Assembly: GCA_016218915.1 (NCBI GenBank)
Contig: JACRCQ010000037.1
Location: 28,901 to 92,900, forward strand
Direction of reading: 5' to 3'
Length of the DNA: 64,000 nt
Source: Deltaproteobacteria bacterium
Lineage (GTDB): Bacteria > Myxococcota_A > Polyangia > Polyangiales > Polyangiaceae
The notes under the pieces are model-generated. The model was not told where the DNA came from, did no database searches, and worked only from the letters and a program-made list of their open reading frames with translations. Positions 43,145 through 49,869 of the stretch are shown here, piece after piece; the first letter of the stretch is position 1; each line of letters begins with the position of its first letter. The position numbers and the translations under genes were made by a program.

Positions 43145-44665
43145 TCACATGCAGTCGTAGTACGACGCGCTGCTGTTCCAGGTGCAGCTCTTGCCGTAGT
43201 CCGTGCAGCTCATCGTGACCAGCTGGCCGCCGGAGCAGTAGCTCAGCTCGTCGCCCCAGCACTCCCCCTCCTCGGTCACCGAGCCGCACCCCGTGCCGCC
43301 TCCGCTGCCCCCGCCGCCCCCTGCGCCAGAAGCAACACACTCGTAGAACCCGGCCGACGAGTTGTACTCGCACGTAGCGCCCTGGCTCGAGCAGTCCACG
43401 GTAACGAGCGTGTCGGACTGGCAGTACTGCAAGGTGGAGCCGGTGCATTCGCCGACGTAGGTGATCGACCCGCATTCCGATGCGCTTCCGCCTGAGCCGC
43501 CTGCGCCGGAGGAGCCGGCCGAGCCGCCGGTGCCGCCTGCTCCGGATGCGACGCAATCGTAGTAGCTCTTGGAGGCATTCCAGGAGCAGATGGCGTTCTT
43601 CGCGGCGCAGTCGATGGTCTTGACCTCTGAGCCTTCGCAATAGCTGAGCACGTCTCCCTGGCATTCGCCTTCGTAGGAGACGTTGCCGCAGCCGGCAGTG
43701 CCGCCACCGGAGCCGCCTGCGTTGCCTCCACCGGCTCCTGGCGAATCGTTGCCTGCTGCGCCCCCTGAGCCTCCGCTGTTGCTCCCAGCAGAGCCTCCAG
43801 AGCCGACCGGCCCCGGATTGCCAGGAGCATCCCCTTTGCCATGGGCCTCGGCGAGGATCTCGCTGCAATCGACCACGCCCGGGAATCCGCCCGCATTCGT
43901 CTTGCGAAGCTTGGATTCCGTCGTGGGCCCGTAGTCCCCGTCCACCCCGATCTTGTCGTTCGGGTTCTTCACGTTCCACAGCAGCTGGAAGGCCCGGACG
44001 TCTTCGCCGTCGAGCGCGACCGTGCCCCCTCCCTCGAAGTCGAAGTGCACCTTGTCGTCACTGCCGTACCAGGAGAATCCCGCATTGGTGAGGGTCGACT
44101 TCCACGCGGAGTAGTCGCCGGTGTCGAGCGCGATCCCGGATTCGTGATTCGAATGGCCGGGCCGTGCTGCGATGGAGATCCCGCAGCTCCCCTTCTGGGA
44201 CCAGGCGTAGAGCAGATACTGCTGCACCAGCGTGCGCAGCATCGACGAGACATGGAGCGTGCTGCCAGGCTTGGCGTCGAGCGCCTGCACGAGACCGTCG
44301 CGCGCCGCTTTCTGCATGTACGGGAAGGCCGCGCTTCCCATGCTCAGGTTGTCCTTGTCCGGAACGCGCGCGAACGCGTTGGGGTGCAGGCAGTTCACGG
44401 CTTCCACGACCTGCGACGCAAGGCCGGCCACGGATTCGGTGGAGCACCCGCCGCCGCTGACCGCTTCGCCGACCGTGCCATCAAAGATCCCATTCACGGC
44501 CGAGGACGTGGGAGTGACTTCCCCCTGCTCTGGATCGTACGAATGCCCGCGCGTTCCGGTGGAGCCGAAGTCCTGCCCTGAGGACCCAGCGGCCGAGCAA
44601 CCCATCCCGATCGAAGCAGCCGCAATCCAAGTCAACCAGCGAGAAATCGAGCGGGACCTGCCCAT
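43145..44665 (-). CDS. Lipoprotein with M15-type peptidase, PG-binding and Cys-rich repeats
   Basis: A 506-residue lipoprotein (GGAGG eight bases before the ATG at 44665; lipobox 'GMGCS'). Residues about 75-195 resemble an M15/VanY-type D,D-carboxypeptidase with zinc motif 'SNHESGIALDTGD' and 'KVHFDF'. A peptidoglycan-binding-domain-like stretch follows ('FQLLWNVKNPNDKIGVDGDY'), then a Gly/Ser linker. Three homologous 48-residue Cys repeats end the protein, each with 'GC.....GEC.GD.LSYC'. The predicted action is on peptidoglycan, with the repeats as possible binding modules. The second zinc ligand is the least certain. Confidence 0.86.
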   Translation of the reverse strand: MGRSRSISRWLTWIAAASIGMGCSAAGSSGQDFGSTGTRGHSYDPEQGEVTPTSSAVNGIFDGTVGEAVSGGGCSTESVAGLASQVVEAVNCLHPNAFARVPDKDNLSMGSAAFPYMQKAARDGLVQALDAKPGSTLHVSSMLRTLVQQYLLYAWSQKGSCGISIAARPGHSNHESGIALDTGDYSAWKSTLTNAGFSWYGSDDKVHFDFEGGGTVALDGEDVRAFQLLWNVKNPNDKIGVDGDYGPTTESKLRKTNAGGFPGVVDCSEILAEAHGKGDAPGNPGPVGSGGSAGSNSGGSGGAAGNDSPGAGGGNAGGSGGGTAGCGNVSYEGECQGDVLSYCEGSEVKTIDCAAKNAICSWNASKSYYDCVASGAGGTGGSAGSSGAGGSGGSASECGSITYVGECTGSTLQYCQSDTLVTVDCSSQGATCEYNSSAGFYECVASGAGGGGGSGGGTGCGSVTEEGECWGDELSYCSGGQLVTMSCTDYGKSCTWNSSASYYDCM

Positions 44666-44708
44666 GATGACGTCCTCCAAAGGGGCGGTGATGGCAGGAG
44701 TGTCAGCA

Positions 44709-44966
44709 ATGGACGTGCCATGGCCATGGCCATTCGAATGGGCTTCATATCAAGCCCTGCGCCGAGGAGTGCATGGGCCAGGGTGGCTCCTGAGCGATCC
44801 ATGCAGGGAGCACGAGGCGCGGCCTGATCGGTACGACGGCGAGCCTTGCGAGGAGGTCATCGTAGGGGAGTGTCGGCACCTGGCCGCAGATCAGTGGCGG
44901 TGTGGCAGGTATCGTTTGGAAGGATGGATCGAGTGCGATCCATGCGATCGGACAATTCGCATCTAG
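44709..44966 (+). CDS. Possible small Cys-containing protein, 85 residues
   Basis: An open frame with GGAG eight bases before the ATG, only 43 bp from the start of the divergent peptidase gene. It encodes a Trp-rich N-terminus ('MDVPWPWPFEWASYQALRRG') and six Cys ('CEEVIVGEC', 'WIECDPC'). Third-position GC is lower than in neighbouring genes, which weakens the case. If real, it may bind metal through its C-terminal Cys. It could also be a chance frame. Confidence 0.35.
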   Translation: MDVPWPWPFEWASYQALRRGVHGPGWLLSDPCREHEARPDRYDGEPCEEVIVGECRHLAADQWRCGRYRLEGWIECDPCDRTIRI

Positions 44967-44975
44967 CGAGTCAGG

Positions 44976-46241
44976 TCAGGGAGTGAGCGTGACCTTGAGG
45001 GAGTACGCGCCCCGTTCCGAGTCGCGGCCGTCGACGAACAACCACAGGTCCTGGTTCGGCAGCGCTGTGAACGTGATGCTCTCACCGCCATTGCCGGTCA
45101 CGTCCGCGCATTGCACTTCCGTGCCCTTGCCGCAGGTGCCGGATCGAATGTACAGAACGCTGTCGAACGCTGTCCCGGTCGTCTCGAGCGTTGCGGTCAA
45201 CGTGCCGCCTGCTCCAGTGTTGATCTGGTAGACAGCATCGCCCGAGGCGTCGGTCATTCCGCACGAGCCGGCATATTGCGCGTAGAGCGGATTGGTATCG
45301 CCCGTCGCGGTGGCAGTCAGGGTTCCACCTGAGTCCACGAACGTCAGCAGGTCGCCAGGGCAGGTGTCGGCCGGGCCTGCAGACTCGAACTTGCACGACT
45401 TCGAGCATCCGTCGCCATCCACGGTGTTGCTGTCGTCGCAGTCCTCAGGTCCTTCGATCACACCATTGCCGCACACGGTGCAGGTGAGCGAGACGTCGAT
45501 CACGTACTTGCCTGGGAACATGGAGCCAGCGACGTGCAGGAAGTAGATCTCGTTGGCCAAGACCGGGAACTTGATGGCCTGCCCGGAGGAGGGCGCGCAT
45601 CCGAGCTCCGTCGCCGGGTTCGTGCATTCGGTGCGTGCGTAGAGGATGGGCTCGAAGAAGGCGGGGCTGGAGGCCTCGGCGGACAGCTCACCATCGCATT
45701 CGGGCTTCACCTGGTAGACCACGTCCTTGGTCACGCTCTGCGCGCAGCTACCCTTGTAGTCAGCGCACATGCTGTTGGTCATGCCTTCGGCCGAGCCGGT
45801 GCGAGGGTCGTTTCCGGTGCCGGCGAGCACGATGAGACCGCCGGGGCACTGGTCCTGGAGCCCAGCTGGCTGGCACCCTATAGCGCCGCCGGTGCCCCCT
45901 GTGCCCGCAGAGCCACCTTTGCCTGCGGAGCCGCCCTTGCCAGCGCTCCCGCCCTTGCCCGAGGTGCCGCCGGTGCCGCCCTTGCCGCCGCTGCCTCCGG
46001 TGCTTCCGCCATCGGGTTGGCAGATGCAGGCTGACCAGCTCTTGCACCCGGCGGCGCAGGTCTGGGTGCCCTTCGAGCCATTCGAGCATAGACACTGCGT
46101 CTTTTCGCCTACCTTGCAAGCGCAGCTGTTGATCGGCTGGTCGAGGTTCTCCTCAGCGGCTTGTGCACACGCGAGGAAGATCGCGATCAGACCAACAACG
46201 CAAACACCTAGCGACCTGAGCCGAAGTGGGACGCGAATCAT
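44976..46241 (-). CDS. DUF4215 (myxococcus Cys-rich repeat) lipoprotein
   Basis: A 421-residue exported protein (GGAGG before the ATG at 46241; signal ending FLACAQA). A Cys-rich head precedes a Gly/Ser/Thr linker. Two PPC-like beta domains flank one DUF4215 repeat ('CGNGVIEGPEDCDDSNTVDG', 'GCSKSCKF'), the TIGR02232-type myxococcus disulfide repeat. PPC domains are usually found at the ends of secreted enzymes and here are probably binding modules. It lies about 100 bp after a kinase gene on the same strand. Confidence 0.87.
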   Translation of the reverse strand: MIRVPLRLRSLGVCVVGLIAIFLACAQAAEENLDQPINSCACKVGEKTQCLCSNGSKGTQTCAAGCKSWSACICQPDGGSTGGSGGKGGTGGTSGKGGSAGKGGSAGKGGSAGTGGTGGAIGCQPAGLQDQCPGGLIVLAGTGNDPRTGSAEGMTNSMCADYKGSCAQSVTKDVVYQVKPECDGELSAEASSPAFFEPILYARTECTNPATELGCAPSSGQAIKFPVLANEIYFLHVAGSMFPGKYVIDVSLTCTVCGNGVIEGPEDCDDSNTVDGDGCSKSCKFESAGPADTCPGDLLTFVDSGGTLTATATGDTNPLYAQYAGSCGMTDASGDAVYQINTGAGGTLTATLETTGTAFDSVLYIRSGTCGKGTEVQCADVTGNGGESITFTALPNQDLWLFVDGRDSERGAYSLKVTLTP

Positions 46242-46343
46242 CACGCCTCCTGCCGAAGCCTGCTTCGTGGGAAGGAGTACCAACGCCCGGAGCCCATGCT
46301 ACGCCCGTGCGGGCTCGGCGTACAGTCGGACGATCTTGGGCTG

Positions 46344-47603
46344 TCAGCGGCGCGTTCGCCGGGCCGCACGGACCAGCGAGTGGACCAGGCCGAGATCGTC
46401 CGAGCCCATGGGGGGAACGAAGTGCGCGTCGAGGTGGGTGAGCAACCCGAGGTCCCCAGCGCTCTGCGGGTCGCCCAGCAGCCCGAGCACGACTCCGGGT
46501 GCGCTCCCTCGCAGGAACATGCACAGCTCGATCAGCTCGTCGCCAGGCAGGCTCGCGTCGACCAGGGCCACGTCCGGCAGATGGAACTCCGTGTGCTCGA
46601 TGACCGTTTCCGCGTCCTGCGCGGTTCGCACCTCGGCATCTGGCACCACGCGCCGCAGGGCCCCTGCCAGAGCCCTGGCCTGCGCGCGGTTCGGGGAGGC
46701 CACGAGCACCACGAAGGGCGCCTTTGCGACGTCTTCTTCGAGCTTGTCGCGCAGGGTCTGCAGCGATCGGAGGATTGCCTCGCCGGTCTGTGGGCGCTCC
46801 CCCGGGGCCTTGGCGAGCATCTCGCGGATCAGGGCGGCAAGACCGGGAGGGATGTCAGCGCGCGTCTCGGTCAGATCAGGCACCTCCTTGCGAACGTGGG
46901 CCGCGAACACGTCGCGCACGCTCTCGCCCGGGAACGGAGGTTCGCCTGCGAGCAGCTCGAAGGCGAGCACGCCGAGCGCATAGATGTCGACCAGGTGCCA
47001 GGAGCCGGACTCGACCTTGTTGCGGATCAGCTCAGGCGCCATGTAGGTGGGGGATCCGACGACCTTCTCCTGCTTGCCAGGCTCGAACTGCGGCAGGAAC
47101 AGGCCGAAGTCCACGAGCGTGATCTGGTCGCCTGCGCCCACCATCACGTTGGCCGGCTTCAGATCGCGATGGACCAGCCCTGCGCGGTGCACGGCCGACA
47201 GCGCGTCGGTGATCGCCATCAGCAGCTTCAGCACGCGGGCGACCGACATCGGCTCGTCGGTCTGGCGCGATCGCACGAGGTGCTCTTCCAGGGTCACGCC
47301 GCGGATCAGGTCCATCACGACGTACTCGTGGCCCCGGTGCACGTTGATGGCATACACGGTAACCAGTCCGGGATGGCGGATCGCGGCCAGGGCCTGGGCT
47401 TCGAGACGGATGGCCGAGCATCCGACGTGGGGCCAGGCCACCTTGATGGCAACGCGGCGATTGAGGCGCTGATCCTGCGCGTCGAACACCTGGCCCATGG
47501 CGCCGTCGCCGATCACGGCGCGGATCTCGTAGGTGTCGCTCAGGACCTCGCCGATGGCGAATACATCGTTGCTTTCGGCGTCGGAAGGCTCTGGGGACGG
47601 CAC
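46344..47603 (-). CDS. Ser/Thr protein kinase with degenerate receiver-like tail
   Basis: A 419-residue kinase. Kinase motifs: 'VIGDGAMGQVF', 'RVAIKVA', 'LVHRDLKPANVM', 'LVDFGLF', 'SPTYMAPE'. All catalytic residues are present. The last 125 residues look like a response-regulator receiver: a candidate Asp in 'VALVDASLPG', but the acidic pair of the first strand is replaced by 'VASPN', so phosphorylation is doubtful. No membrane helix. The GTG at 47603 was chosen because a longer version would run into the divergent gene. The downstream DUF4215 lipoprotein may share its transcript. Confidence 0.88.
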   Translation of the reverse strand: MPSPEPSDAESNDVFAIGEVLSDTYEIRAVIGDGAMGQVFDAQDQRLNRRVAIKVAWPHVGCSAIRLEAQALAAIRHPGLVTVYAINVHRGHEYVVMDLIRGVTLEEHLVRSRQTDEPMSVARVLKLLMAITDALSAVHRAGLVHRDLKPANVMVGAGDQITLVDFGLFLPQFEPGKQEKVVGSPTYMAPELIRNKVESGSWHLVDIYALGVLAFELLAGEPPFPGESVRDVFAAHVRKEVPDLTETRADIPPGLAALIREMLAKAPGERPQTGEAILRSLQTLRDKLEEDVAKAPFVVLVASPNRAQARALAGALRRVVPDAEVRTAQDAETVIEHTEFHLPDVALVDASLPGDELIELCMFLRGSAPGVVLGLLGDPQSAGDLGLLTHLDAHFVPPMGSDDLGLVHSLVRAARRTRR

Positions 47604-47679
47604 GAGGTGACAGCGTACCACGAACCGGGCGAACCGCCCTTTACGCGGCCTCGATTGTGTCGCACGCTTGTGCTGCACG

Positions 47680-48336
47680 ATGGCTTCTCGCCGTTCCATC
47701 CGCCCGTCCGATCCCGCTGCGAAGCCGCCTGATTCGGTGGAGTTCGATGCGGACTGGTGCGTGGAGCTGCGTAGCTTGCCGCCCTCTTCGCTCGCGGATG
47801 CCCGTTGGCCAGCCACGCTGAGCGGGACCATGGAAGTCGACCCGGCCTGGCTCGTCGAGCTTCGTTCTGCGCCGGCATCGGTGCGCGAGCGCACCAGCTG
47901 GTCGTCCTCGCCCCCAGGCTCCACCATGGAGGTCGATCCGGACTGGCTGATCGACCTGCGCTCCGTTCCGCCGAGCGCCCGAACGTCGTCGCCGCCTAGA
48001 CGCTCTTCATCCCCGGCGTCCACCCGCGGCGGAGCTGCGTCTGCGATGAAGCGCGCGATGGCTCCGCCGCCGCTGCCTCGAACAGAGGCCAAAGGCCCTC
48101 CTCCGCTGCCGCTGCAGACACCGGTCAGGAGCGGCCCTCCACCCCTGCCCAAGCGGCCCACTGTGCCTCCTGCGCAAGGGAAGCTGGATGCGAAGGTGGA
48201 GATCGATCCGGCCTGGGTCGAGGACGTGATCTCCTCTCGCCCGCCAAACCCGCGTCCGCAAGCGAGAGTCCCGCGCCCGAGTCCCCACAGCGCAGCGAAG
48301 CCCGCGTCGCCGGCCGCTGACAAGAGCAAGAAGTAG
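47680..48336 (+). CDS. Low-complexity protein with four repeated W-x-x-(E/D)-L-R-S-like motifs
   Basis: A 218-residue, mostly disordered protein divergent from the kinase gene. Four similar 13-residue motifs occur at about residues 20, 51, 83 and 173 ('MEVDPAWLVELRS' type). Three PPPLP motifs lie between about 129 and 157, and Ser/Pro/Arg-rich segments fill the rest. There is no fold I recognise. Repeated short motifs suggest docking to a multidomain partner, possibly the adjacent kinase, or phosphorylation as a substrate. The antisense frame shows shadow composition, supporting this strand. Confidence 0.75.
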   Translation: MASRRSIRPSDPAAKPPDSVEFDADWCVELRSLPPSSLADARWPATLSGTMEVDPAWLVELRSAPASVRERTSWSSSPPGSTMEVDPDWLIDLRSVPPSARTSSPPRRSSSPASTRGGAASAMKRAMAPPPLPRTEAKGPPPLPLQTPVRSGPPPLPKRPTVPPAQGKLDAKVEIDPAWVEDVISSRPPNPRPQARVPRPSPHSAAKPASPAADKSKK

Positions 48337-48388
48337 CTGTCACCCGACGCCGGGCAGCGGTGGATGTCCGAAGGCAATCGACGTCGGC

Positions 48389-48417
48389 TTGCGCACCGTG
48401 CCTGCTCGGACTATTCT
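48389..48417 (+). promoter_or_regulatory. Predicted sigma-70 promoter of the threonine leader
   Basis: TTGCGC (48389-48394), a 17-bp spacer and TATTCT (48412-48417). The expected transcript start is at about 48424-48427, that is at or a few bases before the leader ATG, so the leader may be translated as a leaderless message. Confidence 0.6.
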
Positions 48418-48426
48418 CCTTTGCAG

Positions 48427-48501
48427 ATGCTACGCGTTGCCGACAACACCACGACCACGACAACCCGCGACGGCGGGTCGGTGGTCGTGCGCACGCAGTA
48501 G
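48427..48501 (+). CDS. Threonine leader peptide, 24 residues
   Basis: An open frame of 24 codons starting MLRVADN, followed by six Thr codons in a row (ACC ACG ACC ACG ACA ACC, 48448-48465), then RDGGSVVVRTQ and TAG. Seven of 24 residues are Thr. It lies directly upstream of a threonyl-tRNA synthetase gene, as leader peptides do in amino-acid attenuation. No ribosome-binding site is seen, but a promoter ends about 9 bp before the ATG. Translating ribosomes would stall on the Thr run when charged tRNA-Thr is scarce. Confidence 0.75.
   Translation: MLRVADNTTTTTTRDGGSVVVRTQ
48450..48489 (+). promoter_or_regulatory. Leader hairpin A (covers Thr codons)
   Basis: CACGACCAC (48450-48458) pairs with GTGGTCGTG (48481-48489), and inside it ACCCGC (48463-48468) pairs with GCGGGT (48473-48478). 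It covers most of the Thr codon run and would be melted by a ribosome translating the leader. Confidence 0.7.
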
Positions 48502-48514
48502 TGAAGCAGATTCG

Positions 48515-48553
48515 ACACCGATATCCCGCCCGACCGGACGGGACGATCGGTGT
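48515..48553 (+). promoter_or_regulatory. Leader hairpin P
   Basis: ACACCGAT (48515-48522) pairs with ATCGGTGT (48546-48553), extended by a second stem (48524-48531 with 48536-48543, one C-A mismatch). It starts 13 bases after the leader stop. Its 5' arm can also pair with the 3' arm of hairpin A (TCGGTG 48478-48483 with CACCGA 48516-48521). No T-run follows. Confidence 0.65.
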
Positions 48554-48577
48554 TGCGTCGCCCCGTTCCGGCCGGGC
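48528..48577 (+). promoter_or_regulatory. Leader hairpin Q, excludes P
   Basis: GCCCGACCGGA (48528-48538) can pair with TCCGGCCGGGC (48567-48577) in ten of eleven positions. These bases are also used by hairpin P, so P and Q cannot coexist. Q ends at the start of the SD palindrome. Confidence 0.6.
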
Positions 48578-48590
48578 TCCTTGCAAGGAG
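48577..48590 (+). promoter_or_regulatory. Palindrome holding the ThrRS Shine-Dalgarno
   Basis: CTCCTTGCAAGGAG is a perfect 14-bp palindrome; as RNA, CTCCT/AGGAG can form a 5-bp stem over a 4-base loop. AGGAG (48586-48590) is the likely ribosome-binding site, nine bases before the ATG at 48600. Hairpin Q competes for one base of it. Confidence 0.6.
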
Positions 48591-48599
48591 TGATGAGCC

Positions 48600-49808
48600 A
48601 TGTTGGAAGAAAGCGATCATCGGAGTCTGGCGCAGCGTCTCGACCTGTTCCACTTGCAGGACGACGCTCCTGGGATGGTGTTCTGGCATCCGAGGGGATT
48701 CGTCATCTACCAGCTTCTGGAGCAGGCGGTGCGCGAGCAGCTCCAGGCGCACGGCTACAGGGAAGTCAGGACGCCGCAGATCCTGCGTCGCGCCGTGTGG
48801 GAAGCCAGCGGGCACTGGGAGCACTTCTACGACGGCATGTTCCGCGTGCAGGATCAGAGCTGCGACGCAGCGGTCAAGCCTGTGAGCTGCCCGGGGCACA
48901 TACGCATCGTGCAGCGCTCCGTCCCGTCCTATCGAGAGCTGCCGATCCGCCTTGCGGAGTTCGGGCTGGTGCATCGCGACGAGCCGAGCGGAACGCTGCA
49001 CGGCCTGTTGCGGCTGCGGCAGTTCACGCAGGATGATGGGCATGTCTTCTGCTCCGCGGATCAGGCGGAGGCCGAGATCATGCGCTTCTGCGAGGCGGTG
49101 AGCCCGTTCTATGCTCACTTCGGATTCGACCGCGTCTCAGTGGCGCTGTCGACGAGGCCTGCGTCGAGGGCGGGCGACGAGGCGCAGTGGGACCACGCGG
49201 AGTCCGTGCTTCGCGCCGTCATGCACAGGCTGAAGCTGCCGCAGGTGGAGCAGCCCGGCGCCGGCGCGTTCTACGGCCCCAAGCTCGAGTTCGTCTTGCG
49301 GGATCGACTCGATCGCGAGTGGCAGTGCGGCACGATCCAGTACGACCTCGTGATGCCACGCAGCTTCGATGCCCGCTACGTGGACAGCAGCGGCCAGCGT
49401 CAGCATCTCACGATGCTGCATCGGGCCCTGTACGGGAGCCTGGAGCGATTCCTGGGCATGGTGCTCGAACACCATGCAGCGAGCCTTCCCTGCTGGCTCG
49501 CGCCCTGCCAGGTGGCTGTCTTGCCTGTATCCTCGGCCCAGGGGCCCTGGGCCGAAGAGGTGGCCTGTCGGCTTCGACGAGCGGGATTGCGGGTGGAGGT
49601 CGACAGCCGCGATGAATCGCTGGCACGGCGGGTTGCCGACGCACACGCGCAGGCAGCGCCCTGGGTGGTGGTGGTCGGGGCACGCGAGCAGGCTGCCGGG
49701 ACGGTGACGCTGCGCGCCAGGCGCGGTGATGAACGCGAGTCGCTCTCTGTCGACTCCGCCGTGGCGGCGCTCTCCGAGCGGTGCTCCAGGCCCAACTTCG
49801 GAGGTTGA
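48600..49808 (+). CDS. thrS: Threonyl-tRNA synthetase core, lacking TGS and editing domains
   Basis: A 402-residue class II synthetase, against about 640 for a full ThrRS. It starts at the conserved catalytic-core entry ('DHRSLAQRLDLFHLQDDAPG'). Zinc ligands are present: Cys in 'KPVSCPGH', His in 'TQDDGHVFC', and His in 'TMLHRALYGS'. So are the motif 2 and 3 signatures ('LVHRDEPSGTLHGLLRLRQF', 'YGSLERFLGMVLEHH'). An anticodon-binding domain (about 300-395) is complete. The N-terminal TGS and editing domains are absent, so it should charge Thr but not remove mischarged Ser. A full-length thrS probably exists elsewhere. Expression is likely controlled by the Thr leader upstream. Confidence 0.93.
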   Translation: MLEESDHRSLAQRLDLFHLQDDAPGMVFWHPRGFVIYQLLEQAVREQLQAHGYREVRTPQILRRAVWEASGHWEHFYDGMFRVQDQSCDAAVKPVSCPGHIRIVQRSVPSYRELPIRLAEFGLVHRDEPSGTLHGLLRLRQFTQDDGHVFCSADQAEAEIMRFCEAVSPFYAHFGFDRVSVALSTRPASRAGDEAQWDHAESVLRAVMHRLKLPQVEQPGAGAFYGPKLEFVLRDRLDREWQCGTIQYDLVMPRSFDARYVDSSGQRQHLTMLHRALYGSLERFLGMVLEHHAASLPCWLAPCQVAVLPVSSAQGPWAEEVACRLRRAGLRVEVDSRDESLARRVADAHAQAAPWVVVVGAREQAAGTVTLRARRGDERESLSVDSAVAALSERCSRPNFGG

Positions 49809-49869
49809 CCCTTGCTGGGCGCGATGGATCCCGCTGTGGGCTTCACGCACGCCGTACTACTCTCAGGCC

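Noticed and set aside
47604..48377. N-terminal extension of the kinase into the divergent gene
   Set aside because: The extra residues are Gly/Ser-rich shadow of the plus-strand motif protein, which has regular motif repeats.
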